Shown here piece by piece: positions 29,751 to 39,646 of a stretch of DNA of 64,000 nt (position 1 is the stretch's first letter; each line of letters begins with the position of its first letter). Source of the stretch: Polynucleobacter sp. MWH-P3-07-1 (GTDB lineage: Bacteria; Pseudomonadota; Gammaproteobacteria; Burkholderiales; Burkholderiaceae); assembly GCF_018687555.1 (NCBI RefSeq), contig NZ_CP061296.1, positions 1,503,983 through 1,567,982 of the forward strand, in the 5' to 3' direction. A program made the position numbers and the translations under genes. Under the pieces are notes generated by a model, which was not told the DNA's origin, ran no database searches, and was given only the letters and a program-made list of their open reading frames with translations.

Positions 29751-31271
29751 ATGGCAACCGACTACTTAAAGAAAATATTAGCTGCCCGGGTCTACGACGT
29801 AGCCAGGGAGACCGAACTTGAGCTGGCCCCCGAATTGAGCAAGCGTTTGGGGAACCAAGTTCTGCTTAAAAGAGAAGATAACCAACCTGTTTTCTCATTC
29901 AAATTACGGGGCGCCTACAACAAAATGGCGCATCTATCCCCAGCAGCACTAAAACGGGGGGTGATTGCGGCCTCCGCTGGAAATCATGCCCAAGGGGTAG
30001 CTTTGGCTGCAGCCAAAATGAAGACTAAGGCGGTCATTGTGATGCCTGTCACCACCCCCAGCCTCAAAATTGATGCGGTTAAAGCCCGCGGTGGCTCTTG
30101 GGTTGAAGTCATTCTGCACGGCGAGTCTTACAGCGATGCTTTCGCCCACTCTCAAATCTTGGAAAAAAAACGGGGATTAACTTTTGTTCACCCCTTTGAT
30201 GATCCCGATGTCATTGCAGGTCAAGGCACGATTGCCATGGAGATTTTTCAGCAATATGAAAAACCCATTGATGCGATTTTTGTTGCTATCGGTGGTGGTG
30301 GCCTCATCGCAGGTATTGGCGAGTACGTCAAAGCCGTAAGCCCTAAAACCAAAGTCATCGGTGTGCAGTCAGTGGACTCAGATGCAATGAAGCGCTCACT
30401 TGAGGCGAATCGTCGCATCGAAATGAAAGACGTTGGACTTTTCTCAGATGGTACTGCCGTCAAACTGGTCGGCAAAGAAACCTTTCGCATCTGCAAGAAA
30501 GTGGTTGATGAAATCATTACGGTTGATACCGATGAAATCTGTGCGGCTATCAATGATGTCTTTACCGATACCCGCAGTATTTTGGAACCTGCTGGAGCCT
30601 TAGCGATTGCTGGCCTCAAGAAATATGTTGAACTGCACCATACCAAGAAGAAAACCATGGTGGCAGTCGCCTGCGGCGCGAATATGAACTTTAGCCGTCT
30701 GCGCTTTGTAGCAGAACGTGCTGATGTCGGTGAGTTTAAAGAAGCAGTCTTTGCAGTCACAATTCCCGAAGAGCGCGGCTCATTCAAACGCTTCTGTGAG
30801 CTACTCGGTAAACGGAATGTGACTGAGTTCAACTACCGTATCGCAGATCAAAAGCAAGCCCATATTTTTGTTGGCATAGGTACACAAAAGGCCGGGGATA
30901 GCGAGGCAATTGCTAAACATTTCCGCAAGGCGAAGTTTGCTACGATCGATTTAACCCATGATGAACTTGCTAAATCTCACTTGCGGCACATGGTCGGCGG
31001 TCACTCTGCGCTCGCTCAGGATGAGCAACTCTATCGCTTTGAGTTTCCAGAGCGTCCTGGTGCACTGATGAAATTCTTAACGAGCTTGGCGCCGAACTGG
31101 AACATCAGCCTGTTCCACTACCGTAACCATGGCGCTGACTATGGACGCATTTTGGTAGGCATTCAAGTTCCTAAAAATGAGCAAAAGCAATTCCAATCAT
31201 TCGTGGCAAAGTTAGGCTACCCACATTGGAACGAAACCAACAATCCAGCTTATCGTCTCTTCCTCAAATAA
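29751..31271 (+). CDS. ilvA: Threonine ammonia-lyase, biosynthetic
   Basis: A 506-aa PLP enzyme converting threonine to 2-oxobutanoate, the first step of isoleucine synthesis. The PLP lysine is in 'PVFSFKLRGAYNKM' (about 48-61); the phosphate cup is 'VAIGGGGLIAGIGEY' and a serine-type contact is 'ASAGNHAQGVALAA'. Two C-terminal ACT-like domains (about 325-500) form the isoleucine feedback site, as in E. coli IlvA (514 aa), so this is the regulated biosynthetic form. The 5'-nucleotidase gene follows after 1 bp. Confidence 0.97.
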   Translation: MATDYLKKILAARVYDVARETELELAPELSKRLGNQVLLKREDNQPVFSFKLRGAYNKMAHLSPAALKRGVIAASAGNHAQGVALAAAKMKTKAVIVMPVTTPSLKIDAVKARGGSWVEVILHGESYSDAFAHSQILEKKRGLTFVHPFDDPDVIAGQGTIAMEIFQQYEKPIDAIFVAIGGGGLIAGIGEYVKAVSPKTKVIGVQSVDSDAMKRSLEANRRIEMKDVGLFSDGTAVKLVGKETFRICKKVVDEIITVDTDEICAAINDVFTDTRSILEPAGALAIAGLKKYVELHHTKKKTMVAVACGANMNFSRLRFVAERADVGEFKEAVFAVTIPEERGSFKRFCELLGKRNVTEFNYRIADQKQAHIFVGIGTQKAGDSEAIAKHFRKAKFATIDLTHDELAKSHLRHMVGGHSALAQDEQLYRFEFPERPGALMKFLTSLAPNWNISLFHYRNHGADYGRILVGIQVPKNEQKQFQSFVAKLGYPHWNETNNPAYRLFLK

Positions 31272-31272
31272 G

Positions 31273-32181
31273 ATGTCTTTCTCACTTACCGGAAAACTGG
31301 TTGTCGCAATTTCATCCCGCGCGCTCTTCGACTTCGAAGAAGAGAATCGCATCTTTGAGTCAAGTGATGACAGCGCCTATATGAAGCTCCAGCTGGATCG
31401 ACTTTCCCAGGCTGCACAGACTGGTGTAGCGTTCCCGCTAGTTAAGAAACTCCTCGCCTTCAATGAGGAAGGTGAGCAACGAGTTGAGGTAGTCATTCTG
31501 TCACGTAATGATCCAGTCAGTGGTTTACGGGTCTTCCGCTCTGCAGAGCATCATGGCTTGCATCTTGAGCGCGGTGTATTTACCAGAGGTAGACCTCCTT
31601 ACCATTACCTGCGCTCTTTGAAGGCCAATCTTTTCTTGTCTGCCAATGAGGATGATGTCAGGGCAACCATTGATGCTGGCTTCCCAGCGGCACGGGTGTA
31701 TCCGGAGTCCAGCAAAACAGCGGAATCCCATCCCAACGAAATTCGTATCGCCTTTGACGGTGATGCAGTGCTCTTTTCTGATGAAGCCGAGCAAGTCTTT
31801 CAGAATAAAGGCCTCGAAGCGTTTGTCGACCATGAAAGTAAGAAAGCAGATATCCCGCTGCCTCCTGGCCCCTTCAAACCCTTGCTTGAAGCATTGCATC
31901 GCCTTCAGCGCTCTACCAGCGAAAAAGGCATGCGGATTCGCACTGCATTAGTTACTGCACGCTCTGCACCCGCCCATGAACGTGCGATTCGTACTCTGAT
32001 GGCGTGGGGTATCGATGTTGATGAAGCCATGTTTTTAGGCGGCCTTACTAAGAGTGAATTTCTCCGAGAGTTTGAGCCTGATTTCTTTTTTGACGACCAA
32101 ACAGGTCACTGCCAATCAGCCGCTTCAGTTGCGCCTACAGGGCATGTTGTATCTGGCGTCTCTAATCGGCCGAAAGATTAA
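31273..32181 (+). CDS. 5'-nucleotidase (cN-I/PF06189 family)
   Basis: A 302-aa cytosolic HAD-like nucleotidase resembling eukaryotic cN-I. Motifs include 'LVVAISSRALFDFEEENRIF' near the N-terminus (nucleophile-equivalent region), 'RIAFDGDAVLFSDEAEQVF' (about 155-173) and 'FEPDFFFDDQTGHCQSAA' near the C-terminus. Expected activity is dephosphorylation of nucleoside 5'-monophosphates. It starts right after ilvA (1-bp gap) and is followed by queF (4-bp gap), so the three are a likely operon. Preferred nucleotide unknown. Confidence 0.88.
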   Translation: MSFSLTGKLVVAISSRALFDFEEENRIFESSDDSAYMKLQLDRLSQAAQTGVAFPLVKKLLAFNEEGEQRVEVVILSRNDPVSGLRVFRSAEHHGLHLERGVFTRGRPPYHYLRSLKANLFLSANEDDVRATIDAGFPAARVYPESSKTAESHPNEIRIAFDGDAVLFSDEAEQVFQNKGLEAFVDHESKKADIPLPPGPFKPLLEALHRLQRSTSEKGMRIRTALVTARSAPAHERAIRTLMAWGIDVDEAMFLGGLTKSEFLREFEPDFFFDDQTGHCQSAASVAPTGHVVSGVSNRPKD

Positions 32182-32185
32182 TCAA

Positions 32186-33013
32186 ATGAATTCATTACAA
32201 CTCGGCAAGAGCACGCCCTATCCAAATCAATACGATCCAAGTTTACTTTTTCCGATTCAACGCTCGGTCAATCGCGCAAAACTCAGCATCCAAGAAAATG
32301 CTCCACTTCCTTTTATGGGGGTCGATATTTGGAATGCCTTTGAACTCAGTTGGCTCAATCCCAAAGGCAAACCTCAAATCGCTTTGGCTGAGTTCCAGAT
32401 TCCTGCAGACTCACCCAATATGATTGAGTCGAAATCATTCAAGCTTTACCTCAACAGTCTTAATAGCGCACACTTCGAAAGCGAAGATGCCGTTCGTGAA
32501 CGCTTAATCACAGACCTATCAGCAGTAGCTGGAAGTAAAGTCATCACTCGCATCAACCCAACTGAAGCGATTGCCAAAAAAGGTATGCAAGAAATGGGTG
32601 GGGTCTTATTAGATCGGCTAGATATCGAGGTAGACCCTGGAGCGAGTGCCGATCCCAGCTTATTAAGTGTTAATGAATCCTTTAGTCCGGTTGAGCAGTG
32701 TTTAGTCTCCCATTTACTCAAATCCAACTGCCCCGTTACAGGCCAGCCCGATTGGGCAAGCATCCAAATTCGGTATCAAGGTAGACCCATTTTGGAAGAG
32801 GGCTTGCTGCGCTACTTAATTGGCTTTAGACAGCTCGGGGAATTTCATGAGCATTGTGTAGAAACGATTTTTTGTGACATCAAGCAGCAGTGTAAGCCAG
32901 AGAAATTATCTGTCTATGCTCGCTACACACGAAGAGGTGGCTTAGACATTAACCCCTTCCGCACCGATCACAACGCTGTCTGGCCTGACAACACTCGCCA
33001 CGCCAGACAGTAA
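32186..33013 (+). CDS. queF: NADPH-dependent 7-cyano-7-deazaguanine reductase
   Basis: A 275-aa T-fold nitrile reductase converting preQ0 to preQ1 for queuosine. It is the long (YqcD-type) two-domain form; E. coli QueF is 282 aa. The catalytic Cys182 and Asp189 lie in 'SNCPVTGQPDWASIQIRY', and the NADPH-site 'ESKSFKLYLNS' is at residues 81-91. The frame is open from 32054 inside the preceding gene; the ATG at 32186 is chosen because 'MNSLQLGKSTPYPNQYDP' is the family N-terminus. No preQ1 riboswitch is seen. Confidence 0.96.
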   Translation: MNSLQLGKSTPYPNQYDPSLLFPIQRSVNRAKLSIQENAPLPFMGVDIWNAFELSWLNPKGKPQIALAEFQIPADSPNMIESKSFKLYLNSLNSAHFESEDAVRERLITDLSAVAGSKVITRINPTEAIAKKGMQEMGGVLLDRLDIEVDPGASADPSLLSVNESFSPVEQCLVSHLLKSNCPVTGQPDWASIQIRYQGRPILEEGLLRYLIGFRQLGEFHEHCVETIFCDIKQQCKPEKLSVYARYTRRGGLDINPFRTDHNAVWPDNTRHARQ

Positions 33014-33019
33014 TTCAAT

Positions 33020-33475
33020 TTAGAACGGAATATCGTCGTCCATTGCGCCTAAAGAGGCGGCATTGGAAGATGCTGCCGGTGCAGAAGACTCAACAGACTT
33101 TGAACGACTGTAGCTCTCGCCACCTTCGCTACCGCCTACTGGCTTACCACCCAACATTTGCATGGTTTCAGAAACAATCTCTGTAGAGTATTTCTCTTGA
33201 CCACTCGCATCAGTCCACTTGCGAGTGCGTAAGCGACCCTCTACGTACACTTGTGAACCTTTTTTCAAATACTGACCAGCGATTTCTGCAAGCTTGCCAA
33301 AGAATGCAACACGATGCCATTCTGTGGTCTCTTTCATTTCACCAGTTTGTTTGTCTTTGTAACGGTCTGAAGTCGCTACTGAGATATTGGTTACCGCGTC
33401 GCCACTAGGCATATAACGCGTTTCTGGGTCACGTCCTACATTACCCACGATGATGACTTTATTTACCGAAGCCAT
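33020..33475 (-). CDS. ssb: Single-stranded DNA-binding protein
   Basis: A 151-aa SSB. The OB fold covers residues 1-110, starting '[20 protein letters not shown]', with the ssDNA-contact '[19 protein letters not shown]' and '[15 protein letters not shown]'. A flexible Ser/Gly-rich linker follows, ending in the conserved acidic tip DDDIPF that recruits partners such as RecQ, ExoI and the DNA polymerase III chi subunit. GGGAG is the Shine-Dalgarno. In Burkholderiales ssb normally neighbours uvrA and an MFS gene, as here. Confidence 0.98.
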   Translation of the reverse strand: MASVNKVIIVGNVGRDPETRYMPSGDAVTNISVATSDRYKDKQTGEMKETTEWHRVAFFGKLAEIAGQYLKKGSQVYVEGRLRTRKWTDASGQEKYSTEIVSETMQMLGGKPVGGSEGGESYSRSKSVESSAPAASSNAASLGAMDDDIPF

Positions 33476-33539
33476 GTTGTCTCCCGAAGAAAAATACCGC
33501 TGTTAAAAAATGATGAAGCTTAGGCGCTATCTCTGCAGC

Positions 33540-34706
33540 TTATGCCTTATCAGCTGATCTGGCGGGCAATTCCTGCATTGACCAAGCAATTATAAGCCAG
33601 CAAATTAAGAGGCCAGCGCCCGCCGCAAAGACTGAGGAAGTGCCAAGGCTATCCATTAAATAGCCCCCTAGCACGGCTCCACTAAATAGGCCAATAGATT
33701 GGGTGGTGTTGTAAACCCCTAGGGCTGTTCCCTTGGATTCTTTAGCAAAACGAGAAACCAGCGAAGGTTGCAGTGCCTCTAATAAATTAAAGCCTACAAA
33801 GTAAATCACAAGCGCAGTAGCAATGACTGAAATTGAAGTTACACTCGTAAAAATACTTTCAGCAATGACCAGTAAAACAATAGCTACTATCAATACAGTC
33901 CGCAAGCGATGTTTCTTTTCTCCCAAAATTAAAATGGGTGCCATGATGACAAAAGAAAGTAGTACTACTGGTAAATAAATTTCCCAATGCGAGGAGAGTG
34001 GCAAGCCAGCCTGAACCAGTAGACGGGGCACCACCAAGAACATTGCCACTTGGGTGGCGTGCAGAACAAAAACCCCCGCATTTAAACGCATGAGCTCTGG
34101 ACGAAAAAAAACCTCCCGTAAAGAGGCAGACTGCGCCTGGGGTTCAGGTTTCGAGTTCGGCAAGACAAAGTGGGTAACCAGCATCGCCATGACACCCAAG
34201 CCTGCCAAGACAATAAAAATTCCGCGCATCGTAATGAGGCGATAAAGGGGGGCTGCAATGACTAAAGAAAGGGCAAAGGACAATGCAATACTCCCGCCAA
34301 CTAGGGCCATAGCGCGGGTGCGGACTTGCTCACGAGTTAAATCCGCGACCCAGGCCGAGATTGCAGCTGAAATCGCCCCCGCCCCCATCACGCCCCGACC
34401 AATGGCGATCCAGAGCAGATCATCCCTTGCAGAACAGATCAAAGCACCAGCAATAAATAAAGATAAGCCCCAGAAAACCACAGGCTTACGACCAATACGG
34501 TCGGAGAGGCGCCCCAAAGGAATGTAGAGACAAGCCTGAACAATATTGAAGATTCCCAGGGCAAGACCAACCCAAAGTGCCCGCTCACCGCCAGGAAGGC
34601 CATGGGCATAGACGCTAAAAACTGGCAAAAGCAGGAATAGACCTAGCATTCGAAGGCCAAAGATGCCTGCCAAGGCCAGAGTGGAGCGAAGTTCAGAAGG
34701 ATTCAT
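33540..34706 (-). CDS. MFS transporter (YajR-like)
   Basis: A 388-aa, 12-helix major facilitator. The N-terminal half contains '[20 protein letters not shown]' (helix 1) and the MFS A-motif '[16 protein letters not shown]' between helices 2 and 3; '[20 protein letters not shown]' forms helix 4. It resembles E. coli YajR but lacks its C-terminal cytosolic domain (YajR 454 aa). The substrate is unknown. The gene is conserved between ssb and uvrA in related Betaproteobacteria; its start is 37 bp from the divergent uvrA start. Confidence 0.88.
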   Translation of the reverse strand: MNPSELRSTLALAGIFGLRMLGLFLLLPVFSVYAHGLPGGERALWVGLALGIFNIVQACLYIPLGRLSDRIGRKPVVFWGLSLFIAGALICSARDDLLWIAIGRGVMGAGAISAAISAWVADLTREQVRTRAMALVGGSIALSFALSLVIAAPLYRLITMRGIFIVLAGLGVMAMLVTHFVLPNSKPEPQAQSASLREVFFRPELMRLNAGVFVLHATQVAMFLVVPRLLVQAGLPLSSHWEIYLPVVLLSFVIMAPILILGEKKHRLRTVLIVAIVLLVIAESIFTSVTSISVIATALVIYFVGFNLLEALQPSLVSRFAKESKGTALGVYNTTQSIGLFSGAVLGGYLMDSLGTSSVFAAGAGLLICWLIIAWSMQELPARSADKA

Positions 34707-34743
34707 AAGAAAAGGCTATATTAACAAGTTACCCAAAAAAATC

Positions 34744-37629
34744 ATGAATAACGAAATTAAAATCCGCGGCGCACGCACGCACAACCTTAAAAATATCAAT
34801 CTGGATATTCCCAGAGAAAAACTGGTGGTCCTGACCGGCCTATCTGGTTCTGGCAAAAGCTCCCTCGCCTTTGACACCCTATATGCCGAAGGTCAACGAC
34901 GCTATGTTGAGTCTCTTTCGGCATATGCCCGTCAATTTTTACAGTTAATGGAAAAGCCTGACGTCGATGTGATTGAGGGTCTTTCTCCAGCAATTTCGAT
35001 TGAACAAAAAGCGACTAGCCATAACCCCCGCTCTACAGTGGGTACCGTTACAGAAATTCATGATTACTTACGCTTGCTATTTGCTAGAGCAGGCACACCC
35101 CATTGCCCAGAACATAATTTGGCTTTAGAAGCACAGAGTGTTTCGCAAATGGTAGATACCGTCTTGTCGATGCCTGAAGATACGAAGTTAATGATCTTGG
35201 CTCCTGTGGTTAGTGAGCGTAAAGGCGAATTTGTTGACTTATTCCAAGATCTGCAAGCTCAAGGTTTTGTGCGCTTTAGAGTTCGCTCTGGTGGTGGCAC
35301 GACTAATACTGCTAAAGCCGAAATCTTTGAAGTAGACCAACTACCTTCACTCAAGAAAAACGATAAGCACTCCATCGAGGTAGTAGTTGACCGCATCAAA
35401 GTGCGGCCTGACATCCAGCAACGTGTAGCGGAATCTTTTGAGACTGCCCTCCGCTTAGCAGAAGGCAAGGCCATGGTTGTCAATATGGACACTGGCAAAG
35501 AGATGATCTTCTCAAGCAAGTTTGCTTGCCCGATTTGTTCTTATTCTCTTCAAGAGCTTGAGCCGCGCCTCTTTTCGTTTAACAATCCGATGGGTGCCTG
35601 CCCTTCGTGTGATGGTCTGGGTCATATCTCCTTCTTTGATCCAAAGCGAATTGTTGCTCACCCAGAATCATCTTTAGCCTCTGGTGCAATCAAAGGCTGG
35701 GACCGGCGTAATCAGTTCTATTTCAAACTATTACAGACACTTGCTAAACATGGTGGCTTTGATCTTGAAAAGCCCTTTGATAAATTGAGCAAGAAAGCCC
35801 AAGACCTCATTCTCATGGGCTCAGGGGAAGACAAGATTCCATTTGAATACATCAATGAGCGTGGCAAACCCAGTATTCGGGAGCACGCTTTCGAGGGGAT
35901 CGTAGCGAACTTTGAAAGACGCTATCGCGAAACCGACTCGATGGCAGTTCGAGAAGAGCTCGCACGTTATCAAAATATGCGCTCCTGCCCCGATTGCAGT
36001 GGAAGTCGCTTACGTAAAGAGGCACGCTTTGTTAAGGTCGGTGACGGCAAACAATCGCGCGCGATTTATGAAATCAGCGCACTGCCTTTAAAAGAAGCTA
36101 AAGAATATTTTGAAGAACTCACCTTAAAAGGTGCCAAAAGAGAAATCGCTGACAAGATTGTTAAAGAAATCGGTTCACGTCTACGCTTCTTAAATGATGT
36201 CGGTTTAGATTATCTTTCTTTAGAGCGCAGCGCAGATACCCTTTCCGGTGGAGAAGCGCAACGCATTCGACTCGCATCACAGATTGGCTCCGGCCTCACG
36301 GGCGTGATGTATGTCCTAGACGAACCTTCTATCGGCTTACATCAACGTGATAATGATCGCTTAATTGGCACCCTCAAACACTTACGAGACTTGGGTAATA
36401 GCGTGCTGGTAGTTGAGCACGACGAAGATATGATTCGTGCTTCGGACTATGTGATCGATATTGGTCCAGGTGCTGGAGTTCATGGCGGTGAAATCGTTTC
36501 ACAAGGCACGCCTGCTCAAGTTGAGGCAGACCCTAAATCACTCACTGGGGCCTATCTCTCGGGACGAGAAGCCATTGCCGTTCCAGAAAAACGAATTCAA
36601 CCCGATGATCGCTACTTAGAAATCCTCGGTGCCCGGGGTAATAATTTACAGTCTGTTCATGCCAAGATTCCGGTAGGTTTGCTGACTTGTGTTACTGGTG
36701 TATCAGGGTCGGGTAAATCGACCCTCATTAATGACACTCTGCATCATGCAGTCGCACAACACTTGTATGGCTCTACAGCTGAACCTGCTGCGCACGATTC
36801 GATTAAAGGACTTGAGCACTTCGATAAAGTCATTAGCGTTGATCAATCCCCGATTGGTAGAACACCGCGCTCGAATCCTGCAACCTATACGGGCCTCTTT
36901 ACGCCGATTCGTGAACTCTTTGCTGGCGTACCCTCAGCGCGTGAACGTGGCTACGAAGCCGGTCGCTTCTCTTTCAACGTCAAAGGCGGACGCTGTGATG
37001 CCTGCGAGGGTGATGGCGTATTAAAAGTAGAGATGCACTTCTTACCTGATGTCTATGTTCCATGCGATGTTTGTCATGGCAAACGTTACAACCGTGAAAC
37101 CTTGGATATTCGCTATAAAGGAAAAAATATTCATGAAGTGCTCTCAATGACCATTGAGCAAGCGCATGAGTTTTTTGAAGCTGTGCCGGTTGTTAAACGT
37201 AAGCTCAAAACCTTACTCGATGTCGGCTTGGGTTACGTCAAGTTAGGTCAAAGTGCTACCACCTTGTCTGGTGGTGAAGCCCAACGTGTAAAACTCTCTT
37301 TAGAGTTATCGAAACGCGACACGGGTAGAACACTCTATATTTTGGATGAGCCAACTACCGGCCTACATTTCCATGACATTCAACTTTTGCTGACGGTGAT
37401 TCAGACACTCAAGAAACAGGGCAATACGATCGTGATCATTGAACATAATCTAGACGTCATTAAAACAGCGGATTGGCTCATTGACCTTGGACCCAAAGGT
37501 GGCGCAGGTGGTGGACAAATTATTGCGACCGGAAGTCCTGAAGATGTTGCCAAAAACAGTGCTAGTTTCACTGGCCACTACTTAGCACCACTACTGAAGC
37601 GTAAAAATCCTCCAGCTAAAAAGAAATAG
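34744..37629 (+). CDS. uvrA: Excinuclease ABC subunit A
   Basis: A 961-aa DNA-damage sensor of nucleotide excision repair. It has two ABC ATPase modules: Walker A '[20 protein letters not shown]' at about 31-50 and '[16 protein letters not shown]' near 652, with signature loops '[16 protein letters not shown]' and '[16 protein letters not shown]'. Zinc-binding pairs are 'CPICSYSLQ'/'CPSCDGLG' and 'CDACEGDG'/'CDVCHGKR'. The ATG at 34744 is used; the frame open upstream of it lies in the MFS gene. I saw no LexA-like CTGT-N8-ACAG box in the 37-bp upstream gap. Confidence 0.98.
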   Translation: MNNEIKIRGARTHNLKNINLDIPREKLVVLTGLSGSGKSSLAFDTLYAEGQRRYVESLSAYARQFLQLMEKPDVDVIEGLSPAISIEQKATSHNPRSTVGTVTEIHDYLRLLFARAGTPHCPEHNLALEAQSVSQMVDTVLSMPEDTKLMILAPVVSERKGEFVDLFQDLQAQGFVRFRVRSGGGTTNTAKAEIFEVDQLPSLKKNDKHSIEVVVDRIKVRPDIQQRVAESFETALRLAEGKAMVVNMDTGKEMIFSSKFACPICSYSLQELEPRLFSFNNPMGACPSCDGLGHISFFDPKRIVAHPESSLASGAIKGWDRRNQFYFKLLQTLAKHGGFDLEKPFDKLSKKAQDLILMGSGEDKIPFEYINERGKPSIREHAFEGIVANFERRYRETDSMAVREELARYQNMRSCPDCSGSRLRKEARFVKVGDGKQSRAIYEISALPLKEAKEYFEELTLKGAKREIADKIVKEIGSRLRFLNDVGLDYLSLERSADTLSGGEAQRIRLASQIGSGLTGVMYVLDEPSIGLHQRDNDRLIGTLKHLRDLGNSVLVVEHDEDMIRASDYVIDIGPGAGVHGGEIVSQGTPAQVEADPKSLTGAYLSGREAIAVPEKRIQPDDRYLEILGARGNNLQSVHAKIPVGLLTCVTGVSGSGKSTLINDTLHHAVAQHLYGSTAEPAAHDSIKGLEHFDKVISVDQSPIGRTPRSNPATYTGLFTPIRELFAGVPSARERGYEAGRFSFNVKGGRCDACEGDGVLKVEMHFLPDVYVPCDVCHGKRYNRETLDIRYKGKNIHEVLSMTIEQAHEFFEAVPVVKRKLKTLLDVGLGYVKLGQSATTLSGGEAQRVKLSLELSKRDTGRTLYILDEPTTGLHFHDIQLLLTVIQTLKKQGNTIVIIEHNLDVIKTADWLIDLGPKGGAGGGQIIATGSPEDVAKNSASFTGHYLAPLLKRKNPPAKKK

Positions 37630-37652
37630 CCAGATTTCGAAACTGCAGTTTG

Positions 37653-39635
37653 CTAAATTAATTTAGCTTGGGCTAAATCCGTTGCCTCTGGGTTTCCTGA
37701 GAGCACTAAGACGTCATTCGCTTGTAAGCGGAGCTCTGGGCTTAATTCGAGTTTGATGTAATCCATGCCGCCCATCTTACGTCTTACCGCCTGCACGCTT
37801 ACACCTTCATTTTCAAGATGAAGCTCCTCCAAGGTCTTGCCTACGCTGGCTGACTCTGGCAACAGTGTGATCGATTGCAAGCGCCAAGATTCATTAGGCT
37901 CTGATTCAGTTTCTACGGAGCCCCTGAAATACCCTCTCAACAAACTGTAGCGAGCTTCACGGGCGCTTGTGATTTGCCGCACCACTTTACGCAATGGAAT
38001 GCCCATCATTAACAAGACATGGGATGCCATCATCAAGCTGCCTTCGATGAGTTCGGGAACTACTTCAGTAGCGCCAGCAGCTTGTAACTTACCTAAATCG
38101 GCGTCATCTTTAGTGCGTACTAAAACAATCATGCCAGGGCGCAAGCGCTCGACCTGATGCAATACCTTGAGGGTCGCTGGGGTATCAGCATAAGTAATCA
38201 CTACTGCTTTTGCTTTTGATAAGCCGGCGGCAGTCAGGTAATTTTCTCGACTGGCATCACCATAAACTACGTTATCTCCGGCAGCGGCAGCCTCCTTCAC
38301 TCGATCAGGATCCATATCCAAAGCAAGATACGGAATCTTTTGCTGATCCAGCATCCTTGCCAAGCTTTGTCCCGATCGACCAAAACCACAAATCAATACG
38401 TGATTCGTGGTGCGGACGCTCTTTGCTGCAAGCTGAGTTAAGGCCAAGGATTGCAAGAGCCACTCATTGCTTGAGAAACGCATTGCAATGCGGTCACTAT
38501 ATTGAATTAAGAAGGGAGCGCCAAACATTGAGAGCAGCATGGCAGCCAATACCGCCTGACTTAAGGCAGGATCGATCAAGTCAAGACCATCAATTTGATT
38601 CAGCAACACAAAACCAAACTCACCAGCTTGGGCCAAACATAATCCGGTGCGTATTGAGATGCCAGGGCTCGAACCAAAAGCGCGTGAGAGCAAAGCAATC
38701 AACCCGAACTTAAATACTAAGGGTCCAACAAGCAATGCTAAGACCAAGACCCATTGCGCCTGAATGACTTTGAAATCAAGCAGCATACCGATCGTAATAA
38801 AAAATAGTCCGAGGAGCACATCGCGAAAAGGCTTGATATCTTCTTCCACCTGATGACGAAACGGTGTTTCTGAAATCAACATTCCTGCAAGAAATGCGCC
38901 GAGTGCCAATGACAAACCAAAATGCTCAGTTAACGCTGCCATTCCCAACACAATCAGTAAGAGGTTCAACATGAACAACTCTTGCGATCTCAGCTTGACT
39001 ACCAATCTGAACCAACGGCTCATGACGGTTTGGCCAATATAAAAAATGAGGAATAAGGCAATCGCAATCTTGATGCCGGCAGTCGAGAGGGCAAAAATCA
39101 GATCTTTGGGATTTTTACCTAAGGAAGGTAACAAAATCAGCAGGAAGACAACTGCTAAATCTTGAAACAATAAGATACCAATGACGTTTCGCCCATGCTG
39201 AGTCTCGAGTTCAGATCGATCCGCAATAAGCTTTGTCACAATTGCGGTCGACGACATCGCTAAGGCACCTCCAAGCGCAATCGCTGCCTGCCAAGAAATG
39301 GGATAAATCCAGTTCATCAGGAGACTCGCTGGTACCGCCAAAAGCATGGTCAAAATGACCTGACTCGCCCCTAAACCAAATACGATTCTGCGCATCGAGC
39401 GCAGCCGGTGGAGGTTGAACTCTAGACCAAGCGAAAACATTAAGAAAACCACCCCAAACTCGGCTAGATACTTGACTGTGGCCGAGTCGTTCGCTAAGGC
39501 CAGGGCATTGGGACCAATCAGCACCCCTATCGCCAAATAGCCCAAAATAGGGGGTAGGCCAAAATAGCGGAAAATAAGAACCCCGGCCACCCCAAAGGCC
39601 AACAAGATGAGAGTTAATTGAAGAACTGACGGCAT
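37653..39635 (-). CDS. Monovalent cation:proton antiporter-2 with TrkA domains (KefB/YbaL-like)
   Basis: A 660-aa CPA2 protein. About 12 membrane helices (1-385) contain the CPA2 patterns 'LGYLAIGVLIGPNALAL' and 'ALALGGALAMSSTAIVTKLI' read in parts. A RCK/TrkA-N Rossmann domain begins 'HVLICGFGRSGQSLARMLDQ' (about 405) with 'VVYGDASRENYLTAAGL', and a TrkA-C domain (about 565-655) ends the protein. It probably mediates K+/H+ exchange gated by nucleotide. It lacks an obvious KefF ancillary gene nearby. Its ATG is only 11 bp from the divergent kdsD ATG. Confidence 0.9.
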   Translation of the reverse strand: MPSVLQLTLILLAFGVAGVLIFRYFGLPPILGYLAIGVLIGPNALALANDSATVKYLAEFGVVFLMFSLGLEFNLHRLRSMRRIVFGLGASQVILTMLLAVPASLLMNWIYPISWQAAIALGGALAMSSTAIVTKLIADRSELETQHGRNVIGILLFQDLAVVFLLILLPSLGKNPKDLIFALSTAGIKIAIALFLIFYIGQTVMSRWFRLVVKLRSQELFMLNLLLIVLGMAALTEHFGLSLALGAFLAGMLISETPFRHQVEEDIKPFRDVLLGLFFITIGMLLDFKVIQAQWVLVLALLVGPLVFKFGLIALLSRAFGSSPGISIRTGLCLAQAGEFGFVLLNQIDGLDLIDPALSQAVLAAMLLSMFGAPFLIQYSDRIAMRFSSNEWLLQSLALTQLAAKSVRTTNHVLICGFGRSGQSLARMLDQQKIPYLALDMDPDRVKEAAAAGDNVVYGDASRENYLTAAGLSKAKAVVITYADTPATLKVLHQVERLRPGMIVLVRTKDDADLGKLQAAGATEVVPELIEGSLMMASHVLLMMGIPLRKVVRQITSAREARYSLLRGYFRGSVETESEPNESWRLQSITLLPESASVGKTLEELHLENEGVSVQAVRRKMGGMDYIKLELSPELRLQANDVLVLSGNPEATDLAQAKLI

Positions 39636-39640
39636 ATACT
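39635..39640 (+). promoter_or_regulatory. Putative -10 element (TATACT) six bases before kdsD ATG
   Basis: TATACT, six bases, ATG at 39647. The hexamer overlaps the start codon of the divergent antiporter gene, so the remaining promoter lies inside that ORF. Predicts a leaderless kdsD mRNA; no Shine-Dalgarno is present. Confidence 0.5.
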
Positions 39641-39646
39641 CACCCC

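Noticed and set aside
32014..32185. preQ1 riboswitch before queF
   Set aside because: queF follows the nucleotidase gene after 4 bp, leaving no untranslated leader.
37652..37667. GCTAAATTAATTTAGC palindrome between uvrA and the antiporter as a terminator
   Set aside because: AT-rich, overlaps the antiporter stop codon and has no U-tract.
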